The position numbers were made by a program, and so were the translations under genes. The notes under the pieces were generated by a model, which worked only from the letters and a program-made list of their open reading frames with translations, made no database searches and was not told the DNA's origin. 64,000 bases of DNA from Lancefieldella sp. Marseille-Q7238 (lineage in GTDB: Bacteria; Actinomycetota; Coriobacteriia; Coriobacteriales; Atopobiaceae): the NCBI RefSeq assembly GCF_949152215.1, contig NZ_OX424407.1, positions 62,001 through 126,000 on the forward strand, written 5' to 3'. This document shows positions 54,829 to 63,777 of this stretch, in pieces. The stretch's first letter is position 1; every line of letters starts with the position of its first letter.

Positions 54829-56484
54829 ATGCCAAACACAGGTGATTCTGTCCTGACAGCCGAGCAGGAGCTCAAGCTGCGCAAACCAATTGACGAGTAT
54901 GTAGGCGCCATTCAAAAGCAAATCGATGAATTGCGCAAAGATGGAACCGACCAGGCTGTCCTCGCAATGAGCAACATTGAATCGATAAAGCGGGACAAGT
55001 CGATTACCGCCGATGAGCGCTCCTCCCAGATTGCCGAGCAGAAGGCTCTTCTCGATAAGGCGAAGAGGGTCGAAGCAACGCACAAAGGTGAGATTTCAAA
55101 ACTGATCGCTGACGCGGAGAGCTATTTGAAGCAACACTTCTCGCCTGAATATCTTGAGCCTGTGAAAGCGAGCTGCAAAGCGGAGAAAGTTGCGGCAAAG
55201 CAGGAGTACGAGAAGCGCTTGGCGGAGCTTGAAGCCGAGCACACCCAGACGCTTTCCACGCTGAGCGATTCTCAGGAAATAAAGGACGAGAAATACGTCT
55301 ATAAAAACCGTCAGTTTGACGCGAAAGTCACTTATGAGAAGGAACTGCAGCGCATCAAGGACCGGGCGCATGACGCGTTTGGGTATGAGTACCACTTGAT
55401 TGACCAGCTGCGCATGTCGAAGTTTACGCCTCTTGAGACGCAGGCTCAGCGTTGGGAGAACTACAAGTATTCCTTTAATATGCGTTCATTTTTGCTGCAA
55501 AACGGCCTGTATATCGTTATTTTGCTGGTTTTTATCGGTTTGTGCATCGTGACGCCGGCCGTAAAAGGTACGCAGCTTTTGACCTATAACAACGTACTCA
55601 ATATTCTTCAGCAGGCGTCGCCTCGCATGTTCTTGGCCCTCGGCGTCGCCGGCCTCATCCTACTTACCGGTACCGATCTTTCTATCGGTCGTATGGTGGG
55701 CATGGGTATGACGGCCTCGACCATCATCATGCACCAGGGTATCAATACCGGCGGCGTCTTCGGCCATATTTTCGATTTCACCGGCCTTCCCATTTCTGTG
55801 CGGGTTATATTCGCTTTGCTGACCTGTATCGTCCTGTGCACGATATTTACCTCCATTGCCGGCTTCTTTACGGCGAAGTTCAAGATTCACCCGTTTATTT
55901 CAACGATGGCAAACATGCTCATCATCTTTGGTATCGTGACCTACGCTACAAAAGGCGTTTCTTTCGGCGCTATCGAGGCGAGCATTCCGGCCGCGGTGAT
56001 TCCGCGCGTAAACGGGTTTCCGACAATCATTTTGTGGGCGGTCGCTGCCATTGCGCTCGTGTGGTTCATTTGGAATAAAACTACCTTTGGCAAAAACCTC
56101 TATGCCGTCGGTGGTAATCCCGAAGCGGCAGCCGTTTCCGGCATCAATGTCTTCAAGGTTATGCTTGGTGCCTTTGTCATGGCTGGTATCCTGTATGGTT
56201 TCGGTTCGTGGCTTGAGTGCATGCGCATGGTTGGTTCCGGCTCCGCTGCCTACGGTCAGGGTTGGGATATGGACGCTATTGCCGCCTGCGTGGTCGGCGG
56301 CGTTTCCTTCACCGGCGGTATCGGCAAGATTTCGGGTGTCACAACGGGCGTTCTTATCTTTACCGCTCTGACGTACTCGCTGACCATCCTGGGCATCGAT
56401 ACCAATCTGCAGTTCGTGTTCTCTGGAGTTATCATTCTTGCTGCGGTTACCCTTGACTCTCTGAAGTATGTTCAGAAAAAGTAA
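54829..56484 (+). CDS. mglC: Galactose permease MglC with long N-terminal coiled-coil extension
   Basis: 551 aa, against about 335 for classical MglC. Residues 1-215 are hydrophilic, Glu/Lys/Ala-rich and look like a cytoplasmic helical coiled coil (LRKPIDEYVGAIQKQIDEL; AKQEYEKRLAELEAEHTQTL). The permease begins near residue 218 and has eight or more spans, with GVAGLILLTGTDLSIGR and the coupling-region AVGGNPEAAAVSGI typical of BPD_transp_2/RbsC-type permeases. Start ATG 54829 with AGGG upstream. The extension lies on the same side as MglA. Confidence 0.93.
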   Translation: MPNTGDSVLTAEQELKLRKPIDEYVGAIQKQIDELRKDGTDQAVLAMSNIESIKRDKSITADERSSQIAEQKALLDKAKRVEATHKGEISKLIADAESYLKQHFSPEYLEPVKASCKAEKVAAKQEYEKRLAELEAEHTQTLSTLSDSQEIKDEKYVYKNRQFDAKVTYEKELQRIKDRAHDAFGYEYHLIDQLRMSKFTPLETQAQRWENYKYSFNMRSFLLQNGLYIVILLVFIGLCIVTPAVKGTQLLTYNNVLNILQQASPRMFLALGVAGLILLTGTDLSIGRMVGMGMTASTIIMHQGINTGGVFGHIFDFTGLPISVRVIFALLTCIVLCTIFTSIAGFFTAKFKIHPFISTMANMLIIFGIVTYATKGVSFGAIEASIPAAVIPRVNGFPTIILWAVAAIALVWFIWNKTTFGKNLYAVGGNPEAAAVSGINVFKVMLGAFVMAGILYGFGSWLECMRMVGSGSAAYGQGWDMDAIAACVVGGVSFTGGIGKISGVTTGVLIFTALTYSLTILGIDTNLQFVFSGVIILAAVTLDSLKYVQKK

Positions 56485-56519
56485 GTAAACCGTTCGAGCG
56501 TAAACAGTCATACGTAAAA

Positions 56520-56547
56520 GGCAGGCCGTTTGAGGTCTGCCTTTTTT
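56520..56547 (+). terminator. Terminator after mglC
   Basis: 8-bp stem GGCAGGCC/GGTCTGCC (one G-U) with a 6-nt loop, then six T. AAAA on the left side lets it act weakly for the converging galT transcript too. Confidence 0.88.
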
Positions 56548-56628
56548 GTGTTGCCGAGAAGATCTGTTGAGAGATGAGAGAGTGGTAGAGAGCGATGAGA
56601 AGCGGTCAAGAAGCAGCGCTGAGAAGCT

Positions 56629-58281
56629 CTATAGAGCATCCAAAAAGCGGCGCTGTCCCTGACGACCCGCACTGTCCCATTTGAAAACGCCGGCGTCTTC
56701 TAGGACGTGAGCAAATACGGCACCGACCTCATCATGCAGCAGAGATTCAATGTCTGCGGAATTTTGCGCAATGGCAGCCCTGTGGCGGCGAAACACCTCA
56801 AGGGCCCATGCGGCATGGGAGAGTGTTTCGGGCTTTTCAAGGAGCTGGGCTTCAAGTGCCGCCTCGTTGCTGCATACTGCGGCATCGACAAGCGCTTTGC
56901 CAACCGCGTCAAGCTCAGGTACAAGGCGAGGCGGCAGGATGGCAAGACCCATGACTTCAATGAGCCCGATGTTTTCTTTTTTGATGTGATGGTATTCGGC
57001 ATGAGGATGAAAAACACCCAGAGGATGCTCATCTGACGTGATATTGCACCGCAAAGCGAGATACGCCTCGTACACGTCGTTCACACGGCGTACCACAGGG
57101 GTCACGGTATTGTGAGGAGTTCCGTCTTTGGAGCGCGCAACGACCCCGACAGACTCATCGGAGTACGTTTTCCACACCGCGATGACATGGCAGGCGGCCT
57201 CAAGAAGCGCTTCTCGGTTGGAAGAAGTCAAGCGAATCACCGAGAGGGGCCATGTGAGAACGGCGCCTTTGACATCAGGATAGGAGGGAAGCGCAAACGT
57301 CTCTGAAACGGCCGCTTTTATCATAGGGAACTCATGCGCGCCGCCCTGGAAGTGATCGTGGCTGAGAATCGATCCGCCTACGATGGGCAAATCGGCATTT
57401 GAGCCGATAAAGTAGTGAGGCAGGTAGTCAACGAAGTCAAAAAGACAGGTGAGCGCGGAGCGGTCGATGTGCATTGGACGGTGATGAGCGCTCATAGTAA
57501 TGCAGTGCTCGTTAAAGTACGCATAGGGGCTGTATTGAAATCCCCAGCGCTCGCCGGCAAGCTCAAGAGGAATGATGCGCAAGTTCTGCCGAGCGGGATG
57601 GGCCCCGAGGGGAGAAGAGGCGCTTCGTCCCGCGTACCCTTCATTTTCAATACAAAGTTGACATGCAGGATACTTCTTTTCCAGAGATAGTTCAGCTCCT
57701 GCGGCGGCTATCTCACGGGGATCTTTTTCAGGCTTTGAAAGGTTAATGGTTATTTCAAGATCGCCCCATGTTGTTGAGGCGCTCCATTGGATATTTCGCG
57801 CGATAGCTTGGCGGCGGACGTATCCCGCATTACAGCTGAGCTGGTAAAAATAATCGGTAGCGACTTTTGGCGACTCTTCCGCATGGAGCGCCTTGAACGT
57901 GTAGGAGACCTCGGAAGGCTTAGGCATCAGCGTGCCCATGATGCGCATGGAGATGCGGTCGCGGCCGGAAAGCGTGTTCTCTTCTTTTCCGCGTCCGATG
58001 GCTTTTTCGGCGAGAAGCCCCAGAATACCTTCGAGGTCAAATTCGCTTGCAGCAACTCCGGTGCCAGCAAACGCCTGCTGCTCGTCTGTGATTTCATCAA
58101 CAAATTTGTCAATGGACGGCGCCTCGGCGTGCGCCCACCCTTCATCAGGCGCGATATTCTCGGCTCCAATAAGGTCGAGCACAAAGTTATAGCTCCATAT
58201 GCGGTCGTCCCAGCCGATAAGGTCGGTGGATACTGCGTAATCTATCAAGCTCTGGATAGCCTGCGCCGTACTTATAGCCAT
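56629..58281 (-). CDS. galT: UDP-glucose-hexose-1-phosphate uridylyltransferase (class II GalT)
   Basis: 550 aa, the long GalT type of Firmicutes and other Gram-positives, exchanging galactose-1-P with UDP-glucose. Visible family blocks are GGSILSHDHFQGGAHEFP (catalytic His region) and HPHAEYHHIKKENIGLIEV. AAGGAG lies about 10 nt before ATG 58281. It overlaps galK by 10 nt; last gene of the galM-galK-galT operon. Confidence 0.94.
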   Translation of the reverse strand: MAISTAQAIQSLIDYAVSTDLIGWDDRIWSYNFVLDLIGAENIAPDEGWAHAEAPSIDKFVDEITDEQQAFAGTGVAASEFDLEGILGLLAEKAIGRGKEENTLSGRDRISMRIMGTLMPKPSEVSYTFKALHAEESPKVATDYFYQLSCNAGYVRRQAIARNIQWSASTTWGDLEITINLSKPEKDPREIAAAGAELSLEKKYPACQLCIENEGYAGRSASSPLGAHPARQNLRIIPLELAGERWGFQYSPYAYFNEHCITMSAHHRPMHIDRSALTCLFDFVDYLPHYFIGSNADLPIVGGSILSHDHFQGGAHEFPMIKAAVSETFALPSYPDVKGAVLTWPLSVIRLTSSNREALLEAACHVIAVWKTYSDESVGVVARSKDGTPHNTVTPVVRRVNDVYEAYLALRCNITSDEHPLGVFHPHAEYHHIKKENIGLIEVMGLAILPPRLVPELDAVGKALVDAAVCSNEAALEAQLLEKPETLSHAAWALEVFRRHRAAIAQNSADIESLLHDEVGAVFAHVLEDAGVFKWDSAGRQGQRRFLDAL

Positions 58282-59480
58282 TGTGCGTATGCTCCTTCTT
58301 CAGAGATGGTGTATTGCTGGCAGGCCTGCTCGCCAAACCAGCCGTTCATCTCCTTGACAAAGGTCTCAACGATATCGAGAGGAACAAAGCACTGGATTGA
58401 TCCGCCAAAGCCGCCACCGTGAATACGAAGGGCGCCGCGGCCATCAAGTATGTGCTCAGCAAGGCCGAGAGCCAACATTGCCGGCTGGAAGCTGCCTGCG
58501 GTTGAAACATTTTGCAGATACATCGCGGAGCTTGCGCCGGAAGCGCGGGTGAGAGCAAGGAACGTGTCGATGGTGCCGTGTTGCAGCGCGTTCCAGCGTT
58601 TGTCGACAAGATCGTTTTCGTACCAGTAATGAATGGCGCGCAGCAACGCGCGGTCTCCGAGTTTCTCGCGGAGCTCGGTGACGCGAGCGTTGAAGTCCTT
58701 TGGGCTTACCTCACACAAGCGGTCTTTGCCAAATTCAGCAGCGACCTGCTGCATCTCAACGGGAACCGCAGCGTATTCGTCCGTAAAGCGGACATGATCA
58801 GATCCCACATCGACAAGGCAGAGCGCATAGCCGAAATCTTCGAAGTTGCAATCGAGCTTGGCGGTCTTGGGCGCCGTGGGATCTTCGAAATCCATATAGG
58901 CAAGGCCACCCATGCAAACCGAGAGCTGATCCATAAGGCCGCTGGGCTTGCCGAAATATTCATTCTCAGAGAATTTGCACTTCAGCGCCAATTCAACAGG
59001 GGAGAGGCGAGGTCCTTTCCAAAGCGCCTCCATTGCGCGCCCCAGCGCTGCTTCGATGGCTGCGGAGGAAGAAAGACCGCCTCCGCCGGGCACAGTGCTT
59101 GTAAGGGCAATGTCGAAGCCTGCCGGTTCATAACCCGCCTCGACAAGACCTGCGAGCATGCCGCGGGTGATACCAATGGTTGAAAGGTGCTCGTCCGTGT
59201 TCTTTTTGAGGTCGTGGGCGTTAAGTTCAAAAGGCTCGTAGCCCTTGCTTGCTACACGAATCATATCGCTGCCGTTGGGAGCAGCGATACCGTTGATAGC
59301 GACATTGAGGGCGCCGGCAATGACGTGGCCGCCTTCATGGTCGGTATGGTTTCCTGCTATCTCAGATCTTCCGGGAGCATGGACTGCAAGGTACTTCTCG
59401 CGAGAGCCAAACTGCTCTGTGAAGAGGACTTGAGCTTCGTTGTGCTGGCTGCGTGTTGTTGGGGCGGTGCAATCTGTCAT
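58272..59480 (-). CDS. galK: Galactokinase
   Basis: 402-aa GHMP kinase making galactose-1-phosphate. Signature APGRSEIAGNHTDHEGG (Ser-Glu-Ile replaces the more usual Val-Asn-Leu/Thr-Glu), ATP loop STVPGGGGLSSSAA and C-terminal GGGFGGS. AAGGA precedes ATG 59480. Between galM and galT. Confidence 0.95.
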   Translation of the reverse strand: MTDCTAPTTRSQHNEAQVLFTEQFGSREKYLAVHAPGRSEIAGNHTDHEGGHVIAGALNVAINGIAAPNGSDMIRVASKGYEPFELNAHDLKKNTDEHLSTIGITRGMLAGLVEAGYEPAGFDIALTSTVPGGGGLSSSAAIEAALGRAMEALWKGPRLSPVELALKCKFSENEYFGKPSGLMDQLSVCMGGLAYMDFEDPTAPKTAKLDCNFEDFGYALCLVDVGSDHVRFTDEYAAVPVEMQQVAAEFGKDRLCEVSPKDFNARVTELREKLGDRALLRAIHYWYENDLVDKRWNALQHGTIDTFLALTRASGASSAMYLQNVSTAGSFQPAMLALGLAEHILDGRGALRIHGGGFGGSIQCFVPLDIVETFVKEMNGWFGEQACQQYTISEEGAYAQWL

Positions 59481-59542
59481 GATGCGTCCTTTTCAAAGAG
59501 AGATAAGAAGAAATAAGAGCCCGTGAGTAGATCCGTTTTGAC

Positions 59543-60607
59543 TTATCGGGGAGTGATCCTATACACAATCTTTGAATGCCAGGGATGTTCTGGCTCGCAA
59601 ATTGACTGGTCCCACTCCGGATGATGAATACAGTCAGGGTAGAATTCCGGCTCAAAGGCAAATCCGTCATTTGGCCTGTAGATGGCGCCCTCCTTGGCGT
59701 TTCTGTCGTTGAGCCAATTTCCCGTATAGAAATGCGCTCCCGGAGCAGTAAGGGCAATTTCAAGCCGCGCTTTAGCGCCGGTCGCTGCAAGCGCGACGCG
59801 TGGCGCGGCCTCGCTTCTGTATCCGTCGATGCAGAAACAGTGATCATAGCCGTGAGCAATGTGCAGCTGTTCGTTGTCGGCGTCGATATCTGCTCCGATG
59901 AGTTTTTCTGAGCGAAAATCAAACGGACCGCCGGCAACGGGCGCGCGCAGACCTTGAGATACGCAGTCTGCGCGGAGCGGCAGGTAATTCTTTGCGTTGA
60001 TGCGCACGGCGTGGTTGCGAACGGTACCCGAATTGTGGCCTGACAAGTTGAAGTACATGTGGTTAGTCATATTGACAAAGGTTGGCTGATCAGAGACGCA
60101 TTCCTGAGAAAGAAGCAGCTCGGTGCCGGTTGTGGTTGAGACAAGCGCATAGCAGACGGTAAAGCGACGCGCTCCGGGAAGTCCAAACTCACCATCGGGG
60201 ACAGAAAGCGTGAAAACGACAGCGTTCTTCTCGTCATCCGGAGCGGCGTGCCAGAGACGCTTATGCAAGCCGCGGGCAAGATCGGTATGGAGATTGTTCT
60301 GTTTGGAGGGACCGTCGTTTTTAGGAAGATGGTAGAGAGTTCCGTGAAGGGGAACCTCCGCCTTATCGATGCGATTTGCCGAAGGGCCGATGGTCGCGCC
60401 ATGGCAGGCGGGATTGTCAAAGTAGTCCTCAAGTTTGTCGAAGCCCAAGACGATATCGTGTTGTTTGTTATCGCTGCCAACTACCTTGAGCGATTGGACC
60501 GCGGCGCCAAAGTCAGTCAGGGTCAGCTGTACCGGTCCTGCCGAGAGGGTATAGGTAGATGCAGGTAAACCTTTGGGCGTGACTCCAAATGATGTACGAG
60601 AAATCAT
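59543..60607 (-). CDS. galM: Aldose 1-epimerase (galactose mutarotase)
   Basis: 354 aa converting beta- to alpha-galactose for GalK. Family residues: GPSANRIDKAEVPL, FVNMTNHMYFNLSGH (catalytic His), HGYDHCFCIDG, and FALEPEFYPD-like FAFEPEFYPD near the end. GGAGG precedes ATG 60607. First gene of the operon. Confidence 0.94.
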   Translation of the reverse strand: MISRTSFGVTPKGLPASTYTLSAGPVQLTLTDFGAAVQSLKVVGSDNKQHDIVLGFDKLEDYFDNPACHGATIGPSANRIDKAEVPLHGTLYHLPKNDGPSKQNNLHTDLARGLHKRLWHAAPDDEKNAVVFTLSVPDGEFGLPGARRFTVCYALVSTTTGTELLLSQECVSDQPTFVNMTNHMYFNLSGHNSGTVRNHAVRINAKNYLPLRADCVSQGLRAPVAGGPFDFRSEKLIGADIDADNEQLHIAHGYDHCFCIDGYRSEAAPRVALAATGAKARLEIALTAPGAHFYTGNWLNDRNAKEGAIYRPNDGFAFEPEFYPDCIHHPEWDQSICEPEHPWHSKIVYRITPR

Positions 60608-60656
60608 GGCGCCTCCAAAGTTAGGTTTCCAAAGTCAGCTGTGTTTCGATATCTTT

Positions 60657-60684
60657 AGTATACTGATGATGTTAACGTACTCAA
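60657..60684 (-). promoter_or_regulatory. galMKT promoter with operator in its spacer
   Basis: On the minus strand TTGAGT (60684-60679), a 16-nt spacer and TATACT (60662-60657). The spacer contains TACGTTAACATC (60679-60668), matching the motif upstream of mglB. A LacI-type repressor bound here would block RNA polymerase. Confidence 0.75.
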
Positions 60685-60737
60685 TACCTTTTCGGGAGAA
60701 GCGGTATTCTTTTCGAGCGGTGGTCCAATTCCGGCGA

Positions 60738-60776
60738 CAAACGGTCGGAACAAAGCAGCAAACGGTCGTTAACAAG
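60738..60776 (+). promoter_or_regulatory. Operator candidates upstream of the lacI-type gene
   Basis: Two direct copies of CAAACGGTCG (60738-60747 and 60759-60768) are 21 bp apart, and GTCGTTAACAAG (60765-60776) overlaps the second. They lie upstream of the regulator promoter, suggesting autoregulation or a second regulator. Confidence 0.5.
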
Positions 60777-60794
60777 ATGATTTACCTTGTCTTT

Positions 60795-60822
60795 TTGAGA
60801 TCGTATCTCGCCTTGCTATTAT
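60795..60822 (+). promoter_or_regulatory. Promoter of the lacI-type gene
   Basis: TTGAGA (60795-60800), 16 nt, TATTAT (60817-60822). The ATG follows at 60854. Confidence 0.65.
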
Positions 60823-60853
60823 GGGTTCGTTACCATTTGGAGGTGTTCGAGTT

Positions 60854-61888
60854 ATGCCACGGCAGCAACATAACGCGAAACGCACCGCGCGTGTTCCGCG
60901 TCCCGTGTCAATGGCTGATGTCGCGCGTGAGGCGGGCGTTTCGCAGCAAACCGTTTCCCGGGTCGCAAACGATCTGCCAAACGTTAACGAGAACACACGC
61001 AATCGCGTGCAGGACGCTATGGTGCGGCTGGGGTTTCGTCCCAACTTCGCCGGACGGTCTCTCAGGAGAGGAACGTACAATTCGGTCGGACTGTGCCTCT
61101 ATGATGTTCGTGAATTTGGTAACCTGGCAACACTCGATGGTATCCTTACGGCCGCCCGAGAGCATGGGTACGCTATTACCATGATAGAGAGCGTCGATGA
61201 CAATCTTTCGCTATCCGACGTTTCTCAGCGCATTACAGAACTTCCCGTGGACGGCATGATTATCAGCATGAGTCTCATGGCGTCTGACTTCGCGTCCTTT
61301 GAACCTCAGCCGGCTATGGGAACCGTTCTGTTGAGTATGTATGAGCACCCACTTTGCACGACGGTAGACTCAGATCAGTATGGCTGCTCAACGACGGTGG
61401 TTGACCATTTCTTCGAAGCGGGCCACACAAATATCCGCTTTGTCGCGGGCCCTTCCTATTCAATCGATTCAAACTTCCGACAAAAGGGTTGGCGAGAAGC
61501 ACTTGAGCGTCTCGGCCTTCCCATCGTCGAACCTTTGGCAGGGGATTGGACGGCGGACAGTGGCTATGAGATTGGCTGCAAGCTTGCTGAAGACACTGAG
61601 GCGACGGCTATCTACTCAGCAAACGATCAAATGGCGCTCGGTATCATTACCGCCTTGCGCGACAAGGGAATTCGTGTTCCTGAAGATATAAGCGTTATCG
61701 GCGTGGATGATTCGCTTGAAGGCTATCTGCCGCACTGCAACCTCACTACTGTCCGTTTTAATCTGCTTGAACGCGGACGCATGGCCTTTGAACACGCGCT
61801 GAGAGGTCGCACAGCCGACTTCGTTCCTGAAGCCGTTCGCATCCCAGGCAAACTCATCATAAGGGATACGGTACGAGATCTGCATTAG
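60854..61888 (+). CDS. LacI/GalR-family transcriptional regulator
   Basis: 344 aa. N-terminal LacI helix-turn-helix (SMADVAREAGVSQQTVSRVAND), hinge, and a periplasmic-binding-like sensor domain (SVIGVDDSLEG near the end). Divergent from galM. The shared GTTAAC motifs at 51783-51810 and 60668-60679 make it the likely galactose-responsive repressor of mgl and gal; this is inference from position and motif. GGAGG lies about 10 nt before ATG 60854. Confidence 0.9.
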   Translation: MPRQQHNAKRTARVPRPVSMADVAREAGVSQQTVSRVANDLPNVNENTRNRVQDAMVRLGFRPNFAGRSLRRGTYNSVGLCLYDVREFGNLATLDGILTAAREHGYAITMIESVDDNLSLSDVSQRITELPVDGMIISMSLMASDFASFEPQPAMGTVLLSMYEHPLCTTVDSDQYGCSTTVVDHFFEAGHTNIRFVAGPSYSIDSNFRQKGWREALERLGLPIVEPLAGDWTADSGYEIGCKLAEDTEATAIYSANDQMALGIITALRDKGIRVPEDISVIGVDDSLEGYLPHCNLTTVRFNLLERGRMAFEHALRGRTADFVPEAVRIPGKLIIRDTVRDLH

Positions 61889-61950
61889 CTTCTCTTTTGG
61901 CTCATGGGCTATACTCGTAACGATAGTGTGCAAATGAGAGTGGGAGCGTG

Positions 61951-63054
61951 ATGGCTGATTCGCATAAACCAGAGCTGGCGTGGACGGTTCAGGTTTCTTT
62001 GAATACCCATGAGGTCCATGTCGGTGAGGATGTTATAGCTACCCCTTGTATTACGGGCGCGGATGCAGCGGGTTTTCGATTCAACTACGTCTGGTCCAAA
62101 GATGATTGCTGGGAAGATGGATGGTGGGATACGACTGAGCACCAGTTCGGTGGTTCTATTACCGATACAAGCTGGACGTATACCTTTGATGATCCCGGTC
62201 GCTATCACCTCTATATCGATGCCTTTGACCCCAAGGGTAATCCGCAGACGGTTACGGCCTGGGTGGTCGTTGCCGGTGAGAATGACTTTATGCGACCCTC
62301 TCTTCCGTCTCCAGAGGCTGAGACGGTCGTAAAGGTCGACCATGTGCAAGAGATTTTCAATATAGCTTCAGAGCAGTACAGCTCGCTTAAAGAATATGTC
62401 ATTGCGCTTACGCGCCACGAACTCAATTTCAAAGAATTCCGCGCGCTTGATGACATTTCTTTTGAGGTCAAACGTGGTGAGGCGTTTGGTCTTGTAGGAA
62501 CAAATGGTTCAGGCAAGTCAACCATGCTGAAGATTATTGCGGGCGTTCTTGAGCCAACCTCCGGTACCTGTGAGGTCACAGGCACCATTGCGCCGCTTAT
62601 AGAGTTAGGCGCCGGTTTTGATATGGAGCTTACGGCAAAGGAGAATATCTATCTCAACGGAGCTCTTCTCGGCTATAAAAAAGAGTTTATCGATGAGCAT
62701 TTCAACGATATTGTGGAGTTTGCCGAGCTTGAAGGCTTTATGGAAATGCCGCTGAAGAACTACTCTTCGGGTATGGTAGCAAGGATTGCCTTTGCCATTG
62801 CCACGGTTACAGAGCCTGATCTCTTGATTGTTGATGAGACGCTCTCGGTAGGGGACTTTTTGTTCCAGCAAAAATGTGAGAAGCGAATCAAGGATCTCAT
62901 TTCCTCCAACAACGTCACCGTTCTTCTCGTCAGCCATTCAATCGACTTGGTGCAGCGAATCTGTGACAGGGCGATTTGGATTGAAAAGGGTACTCAGCGC
63001 ATGCTTGGACCTGTGGATGAGGTGTGCGAGGCATATGAACATCTGCAACGCTGA
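61951..63054 (+). CDS. Polysaccharide-export ABC ATPase with N-terminal Ig-like domain
   Basis: 367 aa. Residues 1-115 form a beta-rich Ig/PKD-like domain (Trp-rich DDCWEDGWWD, then YTFDDPGRYHLYIDAFDPKG). The ATPase follows: FRALDDISFEVKRGE, Walker A GTNGSGKST at about 183-191, signature YSSGMVARIAFA, Walker B LLIVDETLSVGD. The ATPase is Wzt/TagH-like (polysaccharide or teichoic acid export). No permease adjoins; the Wzm-like one is at 2888. In Wzt the accessory sugar-binding domain is C-terminal, so this order is reversed. A TATACT -10 lies at 61911-61916. Confidence 0.88.
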   Translation: MADSHKPELAWTVQVSLNTHEVHVGEDVIATPCITGADAAGFRFNYVWSKDDCWEDGWWDTTEHQFGGSITDTSWTYTFDDPGRYHLYIDAFDPKGNPQTVTAWVVVAGENDFMRPSLPSPEAETVVKVDHVQEIFNIASEQYSSLKEYVIALTRHELNFKEFRALDDISFEVKRGEAFGLVGTNGSGKSTMLKIIAGVLEPTSGTCEVTGTIAPLIELGAGFDMELTAKENIYLNGALLGYKKEFIDEHFNDIVEFAELEGFMEMPLKNYSSGMVARIAFAIATVTEPDLLIVDETLSVGDFLFQQKCEKRIKDLISSNNVTVLLVSHSIDLVQRICDRAIWIEKGTQRMLGPVDEVCEAYEHLQR

Positions 63055-63085
63055 GGTTTCTCAGTGATTTGCTACGTTTCCGTGC

Positions 63086-63191
63086 TATACTCCTGTTGTC
63101 TTTAAACGTGGTACGAGATACCCGAAAGCAAAAGAACTCCATACACTTTCTTGGGATGTCTGTGCCGCGTGGCTGTCAGGCATCTTTTTTT
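63086..63191 (+). promoter_or_regulatory. pyrR leader with attenuator
   Basis: An extended -10 TGCTATACT (TATACT 63086-63091) starts a leader with a small hairpin GGTA-cgaga-TACC (63110-63122), a possible PyrR site, and an intrinsic terminator: GATGTCTG, inner GCC-gcgt-GGC, CAGGCATC, then seven T (63155-63191). The terminator ends just before the pyrR Shine-Dalgarno. PyrR bound to UMP would favour termination. Confidence 0.75.
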
Positions 63192-63201
63192 AGGAGGGTA
63201 T

Positions 63202-63777
63202 ATGGAGCAACCGTTGCTCAAGGCTGTCATCATGGATGATGCGGCCCTCTCGCGCGCCATCACGCGCATCGCTCACGAGATTATTGAGCATAACGAGGGT
63301 ACGAAAAACATTGCGCTTGTGGGCATTATCCGCCGCGGCGAGACAATTGCCGTGCGCCTTGCAGACGAGATCCAAAAAATTGAGGGTACACGTCCTCAGA
63401 TTGGTTCTTTGGATATCAGCTTTTACCGCGATGACGTGCGCCGCAGCATCGCTCCGGTGCTTCATGCGACCAACATTCCCTTTGAAATAAACGGCCGTGA
63501 TATCGTGCTGGTAGATGACGTGCTCTATACCGGCCGCACCATTCGCGCCGCTCTTGATGCGTTGATGGATTATGGACGTCCTAAGACTGTTCAACTTGCG
63601 GTCATCGTGGACCGAGGCCATCGTGAGCTTCCTATTCGCGCCGACTATGTGGGGAAAAACGTCCCGTCCTCCCATGAGGAGATTGTCCGCGTTGAGGTGG
63701 AGCCGATTGATACGGTAAATGGCGTGAGCGTGTGGGACGCGCGCCATGAACATGCTATTGAGGGGAGCGCAGAGTAA
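63202..63777 (+). CDS. pyrR: Pyrimidine regulatory protein / uracil phosphoribosyltransferase
   Basis: 191 aa. PRPP-binding motif VLVDDVLYTGRT and IVDRGHRELPIRADYVGKN identify PyrR, the RNA-binding attenuation protein of pyr operons. ATG 63202 follows AGGAGGG. pyrB starts directly after the stop. Confidence 0.95.
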   Translation: MEQPLLKAVIMDDAALSRAITRIAHEIIEHNEGTKNIALVGIIRRGETIAVRLADEIQKIEGTRPQIGSLDISFYRDDVRRSIAPVLHATNIPFEINGRDIVLVDDVLYTGRTIRAALDALMDYGRPKTVQLAVIVDRGHRELPIRADYVGKNVPSSHEEIVRVEVEPIDTVNGVSVWDARHEHAIEGSAE

